Shown: positions 42,497-51,649 of the stretch, in pieces
Numbering within the stretch: the first letter of the stretch is position 1
Layout: each line of letters opens with the position of its first letter
The notes under the pieces: model-generated
Seen by the model: the letters and a program-made list of their open reading frames with translations, nothing else
Database searches by the model: none
Told to the model about the DNA's origin: nothing
DNA from: RGIG6165 sp045538835
GTDB taxonomy: Bacteria; Bacillota; Clostridia; Oscillospirales; Feifaniaceae
Direction of reading: 5' to 3'
DNA: 64,000 nt
NCBI GenBank assembly: GCA_045538835.1
Contig: JAZQEF010000018.1
Location: 1-64,000 of the forward strand
Program-made: the position numbers and the translations under genes

Positions 42497-43909
42497 ATGC
42501 CTAATATGAGACTTGATAAAAATCCGATGCCTTCGCAGGAAGCATCAGTTCGTGCTAAGAATTTCCTTGAAGTTACATTAGGATATACTGAAGAAACTGC
42601 ACTTGATGAAGCGGCTCGCTGCCTTGGTTGTAAGAATATGCCATGTGTTTCGGGCTGTCCCGTAAATATTCATATTCCTGAATTTATCAGTAAGATAAAT
42701 GAACTTGATTTTGAAGGTGCATATCAGGTTATTGCAAAGTCATCAAATCTTCCTGCTGTTTGCGGAAGAGTATGTCCGCAGGAATCTCAGTGTGAGGCAA
42801 AATGTGTCCGCGGTATAAAGGGAGAGCCTGTAGGTATCGGACGTCTTGAAAGATTTGTCGCCGACTGGCATAACGAACACTATGCAGATGAAATTGTTAA
42901 ACCTCAGTCAAACGGACATAAAGTGGCAGTTGTCGGCTCAGGTCCCTCGGGACTTACTTGTGCAGGCGATCTTGCTAAAAAGGGATATGAGGTAACTGTT
43001 TTTGAAGCGCTTCATAAAGCAGGCGGCGTTCTTGTATACGGAATTCCAGAATTCAGACTTCCAAAATCCATAGTTCAGAAAGAAATAGACAATTTAAAGA
43101 AACTCGGTGTCGATATTCAGACAAATGTTATCATTGGAAAAACCATCACCATAGACGAACTCTTTGAAGATGGCTATGAAGCAGTTTATGTTGGTTCAGG
43201 TGCAGGTCTGCCTAATTTTATGGGAATTCCCGGTGAATCCTTAAAAGGTGTTTTCTCTGCAAATGAATTTCTCACAAGAAACAACCTCATGAAAGCATAT
43301 GAAAAAGACTCTGATACGCCCGTTATGAAAGGCAGGACGGTTGCAGTAGTCGGCGGCGGAAATGTCGCTATGGACGCGGCAAGAACAGCAAAGCGTCTCG
43401 GTGCTGAAAATGTGTATATTATCTATCGCCGTTCTATGGAGGAACTTCCTGCAAGAGCGGAAGAGGTTGAACATGCAGAAGAAGAGGGGATTATTTTCAA
43501 GGTGCTCACCAATCCCACCAAGATATTAGGCTATAACAATCCCGATGACAGAAGAGATCCTAAAAACGGTTTTGTAACAGGTATAGAATGTCTTAAAATG
43601 GAGCTCGGTGAGCCTGATGAGCGCGGCAGAAGAAGACCTATTGCAATAGAAGGCTCTGAATTTGTCATTGATCTTGATGTTGTGATAATGTCGATAGGCA
43701 CATCACCCAATCCGCTGATAAAGAATACTACTGCAGGTCTTGAAGTTAACAAGCGCGGCGGCATAATTGTTGATGACGGCGGCAAAACTTCGAAAGAAGC
43801 CGTTTATGCAGGCGGTGATGCTGTAACAGGCGCGGCAACCGTTATTCTTGCTATGGGCGCAGGTAAAACAGCGGCAAAGTCAATTGATGAGTATTTAACG
43901 AATAAATAA
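42497..43909 (+). CDS. NfnB-type flavoprotein / glutamate synthase small-subunit-like
   Basis: A 470-residue protein. The N-terminus has two [4Fe-4S] ligand sets (CLGCKNMPCVSGCP and CGRVCPQESQCEAKC), then an FAD site (VVGSGPSGLTCAGDLAKKG) and an NADPH site (VVGGGNVAMDAARTAKRLG). It resembles GltD, but no glutamate synthase large subunit is near and the NfnA-like gene is directly upstream, so I favour NfnB. AAGGAGG is 8 bases before the ATG at 42497. Confidence 0.88.
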   Translation: MPNMRLDKNPMPSQEASVRAKNFLEVTLGYTEETALDEAARCLGCKNMPCVSGCPVNIHIPEFISKINELDFEGAYQVIAKSSNLPAVCGRVCPQESQCEAKCVRGIKGEPVGIGRLERFVADWHNEHYADEIVKPQSNGHKVAVVGSGPSGLTCAGDLAKKGYEVTVFEALHKAGGVLVYGIPEFRLPKSIVQKEIDNLKKLGVDIQTNVIIGKTITIDELFEDGYEAVYVGSGAGLPNFMGIPGESLKGVFSANEFLTRNNLMKAYEKDSDTPVMKGRTVAVVGGGNVAMDAARTAKRLGAENVYIIYRRSMEELPARAEEVEHAEEEGIIFKVLTNPTKILGYNNPDDRRDPKNGFVTGIECLKMELGEPDERGRRRPIAIEGSEFVIDLDVVIMSIGTSPNPLIKNTTAGLEVNKRGGIIVDDGGKTSKEAVYAGGDAVTGAATVILAMGAGKTAAKSIDEYLTNK

Positions 43910-43919
43910 CAGATAATAG

Positions 43920-43950
43920 GGGAGATATTAAAAATATCTCCCTTAATAAA
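43920..43950 (+). terminator. Hairpin after the nfnAB-like genes
   Basis: GGGAGATATT (43920-43929) and AATATCTCCC (43933-43942) with an AAA loop and a weak T-rich tail. It ends ten bases before the metNIQ promoter. Confidence 0.6.
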
Positions 43951-43952
43951 TG

Positions 43953-43981
43953 TTGACAAATCGAAATAAGAATGTTATAAT
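43953..43981 (+). promoter_or_regulatory. Consensus promoter of the metNIQ operon
   Basis: TTGACA (43953-43958), exactly 17 bases, TATAAT (43976-43981). It gives a long leader of about 220 nt before metN. Confidence 0.88.
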
Positions 43982-44013
43982 CCGTAAAAACAGTCTTGGA
44001 AGGAGGCATAGGA

Positions 44014-44127
44014 ATGAATATTTATTTTGGCAATCTTTTACGCGAAAATTTCCGTTGCGGCCGAATGTTCAACTCCCGAGTTAATTCTACGAGAGTTTTT
44101 GATTCTATGCCTGATTTTAGGAAATAG
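44014..44127 (+). CDS. 37-residue upstream ORF (candidate leader peptide of metNIQ)
   Basis: An ATG at 44014 lies 7 bases after a strong AGGAGG (44001-44006) and opens 37 codons to TAG at 44125. The peptide is basic (nine Arg/Lys, one Cys, three Met) and contains RCGRMFNSRVNSTRVFDSM. It has no membrane helix. Its 3' half covers one arm of the long stem (44070-44080) and a smaller competing hairpin (44072-44096) followed by T-rich DNA. I infer that ribosome position on this ORF sets which hairpin forms, controlling metN. I do not recognise it from a named family. Confidence 0.6.
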   Translation: MNIYFGNLLRENFRCGRMFNSRVNSTRVFDSMPDFRK

Positions 44128-44163
44128 TTTTATCATTTTTTCGTATAAATTTCTCGGGAGTTG
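44070..44163 (+). promoter_or_regulatory. Alternative hairpins in the metNIQ leader
   Basis: CAACTCCCGAG (44070-44080) is perfectly complementary to CTCGGGAGTTG (44153-44163), an 11-bp stem with a 72-base loop. The left arm can instead pair with CGAGAGT (44090-44096, one mismatch), which is directly followed by TTTT (44097-44100) as in a terminator. The two structures exclude each other. No SAM-riboswitch (S-box) consensus is seen. Confidence 0.5.
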
Positions 44164-44208
44164 TCTTGTTTTGATAACCCCGTTTTTTATTTGCTTAAGG
44201 AGTTTGAA

Positions 44209-45210
44209 ATGATCCAACTTCAACATGTATCCAAAATATTCAACACTAAAGACAGAAGTGTTGAAGCAGTCAAAGACATTTCTTTGAATATTGAGAAAGG
44301 TGACATATTCGGCATTATAGGTCTTTCGGGCGCAGGAAAATCCACACTTGTAAGATGTATAAATTTTCTTGAGGTTCCTACAAGCGGTAAAGTTATATTT
44401 GAGGGTGTTGACCTTTCCTCGCTTAAGCACTCTGCTCTGCTTGAAAAAAGACGCTCTATGTCGATGATATTTCAGGGATTTAATCTGCTTTCACAGAGAA
44501 CTGCTCTCAAAAACGTGTGTTTTCCGCTTGAAATTGCAGGTGTGCCCAAGAAAACGGCAATAGAGAAGGCAAGAGGATTACTTAAACTTGTCGGCCTTGA
44601 GGACAGAGAAAATGCATATCCGTCACAGTTATCGGGCGGACAGAAACAGAGAGTCGCTATTGCAAGAGCACTTGCATCAGATCCGCAGGTTTTACTCTGC
44701 GATGAAGCAACAAGTGCACTTGATCCCAATACAACTAACGCCATTCTTGATCTTCTAAAGAATATTAACCGCGATCTTGGAGTTACAATAATAGTAATCA
44801 CCCATGAAATGAAGGTTGTTGAACAGATTTGCAATAAGGTGGCAGTTCTTGATAACGGCGAACTTGTCGAAACAGGGTATGTAAAAGATGTTTTCACATC
44901 GCCTAAAACTGCAAAAGCAAAAGAACTTATCTTACCTAAAGGTAAATCAGTCAAAAAAATGCAAGGCGGAAAAGTTATCCGACTGGTGTTTGACGGTCAT
45001 TCATCAAGTGAGCCGGTTATTTCCAATCTCACGATTGAATGTCAAGCGGCAGTAAACATTCTTTCCGCTGACACAAAAGTGATAGAAGAGAAAGCCTACG
45101 GACAGATGCTTATCGAACTTCCTGCCGATGAAACATCTTCAGCAAGGGTGCTTGGATATCTCAAAAACAAGAATATACATTTTGAGGAGGTAACAGAAGA
45201 TGTTGACTAA
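44209..45210 (+). CDS. metN: Methionine ABC transporter ATP-binding protein
   Basis: A 333-residue ATPase. Walker A GLSGAGKST, signature LSGGQKQR and Walker B LLCDEATSALD are complete. The C-terminal 80 residues (about 255-333) match the NIL domain, which binds methionine and inhibits transport from inside. AAGGAG precedes the ATG at 44209; the frame opens to 44161 inside the leader. It overlaps metI by 11 bases. Confidence 0.94.
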   Translation: MIQLQHVSKIFNTKDRSVEAVKDISLNIEKGDIFGIIGLSGAGKSTLVRCINFLEVPTSGKVIFEGVDLSSLKHSALLEKRRSMSMIFQGFNLLSQRTALKNVCFPLEIAGVPKKTAIEKARGLLKLVGLEDRENAYPSQLSGGQKQRVAIARALASDPQVLLCDEATSALDPNTTNAILDLLKNINRDLGVTIIVITHEMKVVEQICNKVAVLDNGELVETGYVKDVFTSPKTAKAKELILPKGKSVKKMQGGKVIRLVFDGHSSSEPVISNLTIECQAAVNILSADTKVIEEKAYGQMLIELPADETSSARVLGYLKNKNIHFEEVTEDVD

Positions 45211-45865
45211 CGCTCTTGTAAATATGCTTCTCGGCGGTATACTCGAAACGCTCTATATGGTTCTTGTTTCTACAGGAATTTCATATGCCATAGGCATTCC
45301 TGTAGGTGTTTTACTTTATATTACAGACGATAAGGGCATATGTAAAAATAAGCCCGTAAATCTTGTGCTCGGTTTTGTTGTCAATTTGTTAAGATCAATT
45401 CCGTTTATTATTCTTCTTGTTGCAATTATTCCGTTTACACGTTTTGTTGTAGGCACTTCTATCGGTTCAACGGCAACTATAGTCCCGCTTGTAGTATCTG
45501 CGGCCCCCTTTGTTGCAAGAATGGTAGAATCATCCTTAAAAGAAGTTGACGGAGGGGTCATTGAGGCTGCTGAATCTATGGGTGCAACACCGTGGGAGAT
45601 TATCATAAAAGTTCTTTTGCCTGAAGCAAAGCCTTCGCTTATCGTGGGCAGCGCGATAGCAATAACCACGATTCTCGGATATTCAGCAATGGCAGGATTT
45701 GTCGGCGGCGGCGGACTGGGTACTATAGCAATAAATTACGGGTATTACAGATACGATGATCAGGTAATGCTTATAACTGTGGTGTTACTGGTTATAGTTG
45801 TTCAGTTATTCCAGATGATCGGTATGAAAATTGCCACAAAAACAGATAAACGAATTAAAAACTAA
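45200..45865 (+). CDS. metI: Methionine ABC transporter permease
   Basis: A 221-residue membrane protein with five helices. The EAA loop (EAAESMGATPWEIIIKVLLPEAKPSL) that contacts MetN is intact. The ending ..MAGFVGGGGLGTIAINYGYYRY is typical of MetI. It works as a homodimer with MetN and the lipoprotein MetQ downstream. Confidence 0.95.
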   Translation: MLTNALVNMLLGGILETLYMVLVSTGISYAIGIPVGVLLYITDDKGICKNKPVNLVLGFVVNLLRSIPFIILLVAIIPFTRFVVGTSIGSTATIVPLVVSAAPFVARMVESSLKEVDGGVIEAAESMGATPWEIIIKVLLPEAKPSLIVGSAIAITTILGYSAMAGFVGGGGLGTIAINYGYYRYDDQVMLITVVLLVIVVQLFQMIGMKIATKTDKRIKN

Positions 45866-45888
45866 TTTTTATAAAGGAGAAAATCACC

Positions 45889-46707
45889 ATGAAAAAACTT
45901 ATATCAATCGTTCTCGCACTCACAATCGTTCTTGCCAGTTTTTCACTTTTAACTGCTTGCGGCAACGATGAAACTAAAGAAAATATTATCAAAGTAGGTG
46001 CAAGCATTACACCTCATGCAGAGATACTTGCGGTTGTTAAAGATGAACTCGCTGCACAGGGTTATACACTTGAAGTTGTAGAATACAACGACTATGTGCT
46101 TCCCAACACAGCAACAGAAAGCGGCGAACTTGACGCTAACTACTTCCAGCACACACCTTATCTTGATGACTTCAATGCAAATAACGGAACACATCTTGTT
46201 TCAGTTGCAGCAGTTCACTATGAACCTTTTGGAATCTATGCGGGTAAAACAAGCGCAATAACCGACCTTGCAGAAGGCGCAGTTGTTGCAGTTCCCAACG
46301 ATACAACAAACGAAGCAAGAGCGCTTCTTCTTCTCGAAGCACAGGGTCTTATCACACTCAAAGATGGGGCAGGACTTACTGCAACTAAATTAGATATAGT
46401 TGAAAATCCTCTTAATCTTGAAATTATGGAGATCGAAGCAGCGCAGCTTGCACGCTCACTTGCAGACGTTGACATTGCAGTTATCAACGGTAACTATGCA
46501 ATAGAAGGCGGTCTCAAAGTAAGTGATGCTATCGCTGTTGAAGCATCTGATTCAGAGGCAGCACAGACTTATGCAAATGTACTTGTAGTAAAAGAGGGCA
46601 ACGAAGAAGACGAAAGAATCAAGGCACTCGTTGCAGCACTTACAAGCGAAACAGTAAAAACTTATATTGACAGCACATATGACGGTGCAGTTGTTGCTAT
46701 ATTCTAA
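45889..46707 (+). CDS. metQ: Methionine-binding lipoprotein
   Basis: A 272-residue solute-binding protein of the NlpA/MetQ family. A lipoprotein signal peptide ends at the lipobox LTAC (Cys24). The body has VGASITPHAEIL near the start and ..DANYFQHTPYLDDFN.., both family signatures. AAAGGAG is 8 bases before the ATG. Ligand is probably L- or D-methionine. Confidence 0.95.
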   Translation: MKKLISIVLALTIVLASFSLLTACGNDETKENIIKVGASITPHAEILAVVKDELAAQGYTLEVVEYNDYVLPNTATESGELDANYFQHTPYLDDFNANNGTHLVSVAAVHYEPFGIYAGKTSAITDLAEGAVVAVPNDTTNEARALLLLEAQGLITLKDGAGLTATKLDIVENPLNLEIMEIEAAQLARSLADVDIAVINGNYAIEGGLKVSDAIAVEASDSEAAQTYANVLVVKEGNEEDERIKALVAALTSETVKTYIDSTYDGAVVAIF

Positions 46708-46713
46708 ATTTAA

Positions 46714-46742
46714 GGACCGGAAAATTTTTTCCGGTCCATTTA
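46714..46742 (+). terminator. Terminator of metNIQ
   Basis: GGACCGGAAAA (46714-46724) and TTTTCCGGTCC (46727-46737), followed by ATTTATATT. Confidence 0.8.
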
Positions 46743-46744
46743 TA

Positions 46745-46773
46745 TTGTAAACATATGTATTTTTTTGTATAAT
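46745..46773 (+). promoter_or_regulatory. Promoter of uvrBA
   Basis: TTGTAA (46745-46750), 17-bp spacer, TATAAT (46768-46773). The spacer begins with the palindrome ACATATGT, a partial match to a LexA-type site, but the flanking GAAC/GTTC bases are absent. Confidence 0.7.
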
Positions 46774-46801
46774 ATATAAGAAAATATATATCGGAGTAAA
46801 T

Positions 46802-48766
46802 ATGGATCATTTTATTTTACATTCTGAATATAAGCCTTCCGGCGATCAGCCTGAGGCGATAAACAAACTTGCAAAGGGTGTGCTTGATGGTAATAGAGAG
46901 CAGACTCTTCTCGGCGTTACGGGCAGCGGTAAAACTTTTACTATGGCAAACATTATTCAGAAAGTAAATAAACCAACTTTGGTGCTTGCTCACAATAAGA
47001 CTCTTGCTGCACAGTTATGCAGTGAATTCAGAGAGTTTTTTCCCGAAAATGCTGTTGAATACTTCGTTTCATATTATGATTACTATCAGCCCGAATCATA
47101 TGTTCCGCAGACTGACTTATATATTGAAAAAGATTCGTCAATAAATGACGATATAGATAAACTGCGTCACTGTGCGACGTCTTCGCTTTTAGACCGACGT
47201 GATGTCATTGTCGTATCAAGTGTTTCCTGCATATACACGCTTGGCGATCCTGAGGAATACAGAAATCTCGTACTCATATTGACAGAGGGGATGCAAAAAG
47301 ACCGTGACGAAGTCATAAAACGTCTTGTAGACATCCAATATGAAAGAAACGATATCAACTTTATCAGAAATAAATTTCGTGTCAGAGGCGATGTTTTAGA
47401 GATATTCCCGGCGGCATCTACCGAAGAAATATACAGAATAGAATTTTTTGGCGATGAGATAGACAGAATAACCAAACTTAATGCACTCACAGGCGAAGTT
47501 ATATCCCGTGAAAAGTTTATAGAAATATATCCAGCATCTCACTATGTTGTCGCACACGATAAAATGGAACGCGCGATAAGAGAAATAGAAAGGGAACTCG
47601 AAGAGAGGATAAAGTTTTTCAAAGATAACGAAAAAGTTCTTGAAGCGCAGAGGATAGAGCAGAGAACAAGATATGACATAGAGATGCTGCGCGAAATAGG
47701 TTTTTGCAGCGGTATTGAGAACTATTCAAGAATTATATCTGGTAGGGCACCGGGATCAACTCCCTATACTTTGCTTGACTTCTTTCCCGATGATTTTCTT
47801 TTATTTATCGATGAATCGCATGTAACACTTCCACAGGTAAGAGGAATGTACGGTGGGGATCACTCGAGAAAGAAAAATCTTATAGACTACGGTTTCAGAC
47901 TACCATCAGCTTTTGATAACAGACCTCTTAATTTTGATGAGTTTGAAAAGAAAATAAATCAAGTCATATATGTCAGCGCAACACCGGGAGAATATGAGCA
48001 GAGCAGAAGTACTGCTGTCGCTGAACAGGTAATCCGACCGACCGGTCTGCTTGATCCTATTATTGAAGTGCGCAAAACCGAAGGTCAGATCGACGATCTG
48101 ATGAATGAAATTCGCATCAGAACAAGCAAAGGTGAAAGAGTACTTGTAACCACGCTCACTAAAAAAATGGCGGAAAATCTTACCGCATATTTTGAAAATG
48201 CCGAGATAAATGTCCGCTATATGCATCACGATGTTGACACTATGGAGCGTATGGAGATAGTTCGCGATCTCAGACTCGGAAAAATAGACGTGCTCATTGG
48301 CATAAATCTTCTTCGTGAAGGACTTGATATTCCCGAAGTATCGCTCGTTGCAATTTTAGATGCAGATAAAGAAGGCTTTTTACGTTCTACCACATCCCTT
48401 ATTCAAACTATAGGCAGAGCGGCAAGAAATGCCGACGGCACAGTAATAATGTATGCCGATACTATTACTCCTTCAATGAAAGCGGCAATTGATGAAACAA
48501 GGCGCAGAAGATCAAAACAGGAAAAATTTAATATTGAAAATGGAATCATTCCGCAAACAATAAAGAAAGAAGTCCGTGATGTTATCGAGATATCCTCTAA
48601 GGAGGAAAAGCACGATGGCTCAATTAAAAAACTCACGGCAAGACAGAAAAAAGAATTAATTACCAAACTTGAAAAAGAAATGCATGCAGCGGCTAAAATA
48701 CTTGATTTTGAGTATGCGGCTTATCTGCGTGACAGAATCAGTAAGATTCGGGGAGAAAACGAGTAA
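46802..48766 (+). CDS. uvrB: Excinuclease ABC subunit B
   Basis: A 654-residue helicase-like repair protein. Walker A GVTGSGKT, the beta-hairpin region with YYDYYQPESYVP, the helicase motif LLREGLDIPEV, and the C-terminal UVR motif (..LEKEMHAAAKILDFEYAAYLRDRI) are all present. It loads after UvrA at DNA damage. CGGAG precedes the ATG. It overlaps uvrA by 1 base. Confidence 0.98.
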   Translation: MDHFILHSEYKPSGDQPEAINKLAKGVLDGNREQTLLGVTGSGKTFTMANIIQKVNKPTLVLAHNKTLAAQLCSEFREFFPENAVEYFVSYYDYYQPESYVPQTDLYIEKDSSINDDIDKLRHCATSSLLDRRDVIVVSSVSCIYTLGDPEEYRNLVLILTEGMQKDRDEVIKRLVDIQYERNDINFIRNKFRVRGDVLEIFPAASTEEIYRIEFFGDEIDRITKLNALTGEVISREKFIEIYPASHYVVAHDKMERAIREIERELEERIKFFKDNEKVLEAQRIEQRTRYDIEMLREIGFCSGIENYSRIISGRAPGSTPYTLLDFFPDDFLLFIDESHVTLPQVRGMYGGDHSRKKNLIDYGFRLPSAFDNRPLNFDEFEKKINQVIYVSATPGEYEQSRSTAVAEQVIRPTGLLDPIIEVRKTEGQIDDLMNEIRIRTSKGERVLVTTLTKKMAENLTAYFENAEINVRYMHHDVDTMERMEIVRDLRLGKIDVLIGINLLREGLDIPEVSLVAILDADKEGFLRSTTSLIQTIGRAARNADGTVIMYADTITPSMKAAIDETRRRRSKQEKFNIENGIIPQTIKKEVRDVIEISSKEEKHDGSIKKLTARQKKELITKLEKEMHAAAKILDFEYAAYLRDRISKIRGENE

Positions 48767-51594
48767 TGTCAAAACAATTTATTGATATTAAAGGTGCAAA
48801 AGTAAACAACCTCAAAAGAATAGATGTTAAAATTCCCAGAGATAAAATGGTCGTTATGACAGGTCTTTCGGGTTCGGGCAAGTCGTCGCTTGCTTTTGAG
48901 ACGATATATGCCGAAGGACAGAGGCGATATGTTGAATCTCTTTCATCATACGCAAGAATGTTCTTGGGACAGATGGACAAGCCTGATGTAGAATCTATTG
49001 ACGGTCTCTCTCCGGCAATTTCCATTGATCAGAAAACAACATCAAAAAATCCCCGTTCAACTGTTGGAACAGTTACGGAGATATACGATTATATAAGACT
49101 TTTGTATGCAAGAATAGGAATACCGCACTGTCCTGTCTGCGGCAGAGAGATATTAAAGCAATCTGTCGATCAGATCGTTGATAAGATATTGCTGCTTGAA
49201 GAAGGCACAAAATTTCTTGTCTTAGCACCTGTTGTCAGAGGTAAAAAGGGAAGGCACGAAAAAGTTATTGACTCAGCAAGAAAAGGCGGTTTTTCAAGAG
49301 TTAAAATAGACGGCAGTATCTATGACCTTACAGAAGAAATAACACTCGATAAAAATATCAAGCACAGTATTTCTGTAGTTGTTGACAGATTGCAGATAAA
49401 AGACGGACTTCGTTCAAGACTCAGCGATTCACTTGAAACTGCAACATCGCTTGCGGACGGACTTGTCGTTATCGAAACTACTGACGGTGATGAAGTTATG
49501 TATTCCATGAACTTTGCCTGTCCCGATCACGGAATCAGCATCGATGACCTCACACCGCGACTCTTTTCCTTTAATAATCCGTTTGGCGCGTGTCAGACTT
49601 GCGGAGGTCTTGGTCACACTCTCGAACTTGATCCCGATCTGATAATTCCAAATAAAGAATTGTCTTTAGCAGAAGGCTGCATAAAAGCAACCAGTTGGAG
49701 TTTTATTTACGGCGGTTCGATAGCAAAGATGTATTTTGAAGCCTTATCCAAACACTACGGTTTCTCGTTAGATACCCCGTTTAAAGACTTGTCGAAAGAG
49801 GTGCAGAATGTCATTCTCTATGGAAGCGGTGATGTAAAACTCGAAATGAAAAGAGATACTTCGTTTGGCAGCGGTGTCTATAAAACTGCATTTGAAGGTA
49901 TTATCCCTAACTTACAGCGCAGATACAAAGAAACCTCAAGCGAGTTTATCCGCAGAGAGATACAACTTGTTATGTCTGAGCGTCACTGTAACGAGTGTGA
50001 CGGAAAACGACTTAAAAAAGAAGCACTCGGCGTCACTGTTGGCGGTAAAAATATTTTTGAACTAACTGAGATGAGTGTTGTTGATGAACTTGATTTTATT
50101 AATAATCTGACTCTTACGGAAAAAGAACAGATGATAGCAAAAGACATTATCAAAGAAATAAAAGAGCGTCTTTCTTTCCTTAAAAATGTTGGACTTGATT
50201 ATTTGACATTGTCAAGAAGTGCTACCACTTTGTCCGGCGGTGAAAGTCAGAGAATAAGACTTGCTACACAGATATCATCGTCGCTTACAGGCGTTATATA
50301 TATTCTTGATGAGCCGAGTATAGGTCTGCATCAGCGTGACAACGAAAAACTTATTCATGCTCTTAAAGAATTGCGTGATTTAGGCAATACGCTCATTATT
50401 GTTGAACACGATGAAGACACCATGCGTGAAAGTGATTACATTATAGATATCGGTCCGGGCGCAGGCGTACACGGCGGTGAGATAGTTGCCTGCGGAACGC
50501 CTGCCGAAGTTGCTGCGTGTGAAAATTCCATAACGGGACAATATCTCAGCGGAAGAAAAAAAATACCTGTGCCGCAGGAGAGAAGAAGCGGCAACGGAAA
50601 CATACTTGAAATAGTAAAAGCGCATGCAAATAACCTTAAAAATATTTCGGTTAGCATTCCTCTTGGCAAGTTTACTTGTGTCACAGGTGTATCGGGTTCG
50701 GGTAAATCATCACTTGTCAATGAAGTTCTTTGTTCTTATGTTGCACAGAAAGTAAATGCAAATACAAGAAAACTGCCAGTAAAAGTTGATAGGATAGACG
50801 GTATAGAAAATATAGACAAAATTATTATTATAGATCAAAGTCCTATTGGCAGAACACCGCGTTCAAATCCCGCAACTTATACGGGCGTATTTACCGAAAT
50901 AAGAAATGTTTTTGCGTCTACACCCGATGCAAAAATGAAAGGCTTTGGACCGGGAAGATTCTCTTTTAATGTAAAAGGCGGCAGATGTGAGGCGTGCCAG
51001 GGCGACGGTATCATAGAATACGAGATGCACTTTTTACCCGACGTATATGTACCTTGTGAAGTATGTAAAGGCAAGAGATATAATCACGAAACGCTTGAAG
51101 TCAAATACAAAGGCAAAAATATAAGTGATGTTCTCGATATGACGATAGAAGAAGGTCTTGAATTCTTCAAAAACTTCCCGTCAATTGAAAGAAAATTAAA
51201 AACACTTTACGATGTCGGTCTCGGATATATAAAGATAGGTCAGCCCTCCACAACATTATCAGGCGGCGAGGCGCAGAGAGTAAAACTTGCCACCGAACTT
51301 TCAAAACGTTCTACGGGCAAAACACTCTATGTTCTTGATGAGCCTACTACGGGACTTCATACACACGACGTAAAAAGGCTGATAAATATTCTTGACAGAT
51401 TTGTCGATGCAGGAAACAGTGTCGTTGTTATTGAACACAACTTAGATATTATCAAAACTGCAGACCACATTATTGACTTGGGTCCCGAAGGCGGCGAAAG
51501 AGGCGGTAAAGTAGTTACTATAGGCACTCCCGAAGAAGTTGCGAAGTGTAAAAAGTCATATACAGGTCAATTCTTAAAGAAAATGTTGAAATAA
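48766..51594 (+). CDS. uvrA: Excinuclease ABC subunit A
   Basis: A 942-residue damage sensor with two ABC modules. The first Walker A is GLSGSGKSS and the second GVSGSGKSS. Zinc ligands lie in CPVCGREI, CNECDGKRL and CEACQGDG..CEVCKGKR. The signatures LSGGESQR and LSGGEAQR are intact. Length is normal. It completes the uvrBA repair operon; uvrC is not in the window. Confidence 0.98.
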   Translation: MSKQFIDIKGAKVNNLKRIDVKIPRDKMVVMTGLSGSGKSSLAFETIYAEGQRRYVESLSSYARMFLGQMDKPDVESIDGLSPAISIDQKTTSKNPRSTVGTVTEIYDYIRLLYARIGIPHCPVCGREILKQSVDQIVDKILLLEEGTKFLVLAPVVRGKKGRHEKVIDSARKGGFSRVKIDGSIYDLTEEITLDKNIKHSISVVVDRLQIKDGLRSRLSDSLETATSLADGLVVIETTDGDEVMYSMNFACPDHGISIDDLTPRLFSFNNPFGACQTCGGLGHTLELDPDLIIPNKELSLAEGCIKATSWSFIYGGSIAKMYFEALSKHYGFSLDTPFKDLSKEVQNVILYGSGDVKLEMKRDTSFGSGVYKTAFEGIIPNLQRRYKETSSEFIRREIQLVMSERHCNECDGKRLKKEALGVTVGGKNIFELTEMSVVDELDFINNLTLTEKEQMIAKDIIKEIKERLSFLKNVGLDYLTLSRSATTLSGGESQRIRLATQISSSLTGVIYILDEPSIGLHQRDNEKLIHALKELRDLGNTLIIVEHDEDTMRESDYIIDIGPGAGVHGGEIVACGTPAEVAACENSITGQYLSGRKKIPVPQERRSGNGNILEIVKAHANNLKNISVSIPLGKFTCVTGVSGSGKSSLVNEVLCSYVAQKVNANTRKLPVKVDRIDGIENIDKIIIIDQSPIGRTPRSNPATYTGVFTEIRNVFASTPDAKMKGFGPGRFSFNVKGGRCEACQGDGIIEYEMHFLPDVYVPCEVCKGKRYNHETLEVKYKGKNISDVLDMTIEEGLEFFKNFPSIERKLKTLYDVGLGYIKIGQPSTTLSGGEAQRVKLATELSKRSTGKTLYVLDEPTTGLHTHDVKRLINILDRFVDAGNSVVVIEHNLDIIKTADHIIDLGPEGGERGGKVVTIGTPEEVAKCKKSYTGQFLKKMLK

Positions 51595-51649
51595 GTTCTG
51601 TTATGTATTATTCTATAAAAAGATTTATTTTTCAGAGGTGCTAATTACA

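Noticed and set aside
43982..44208. SAM-I (S-box) riboswitch before metNIQ
   Set aside because: The S-box core (GATGA...GGCAACC) is absent; the leader instead holds a short ORF and long-range stem.
46745..46773. LexA/SOS box in the uvrBA promoter
   Set aside because: Only the central ACATATGT is present; the outer GAAC/GTTC bases needed for a clostridial LexA site are missing.
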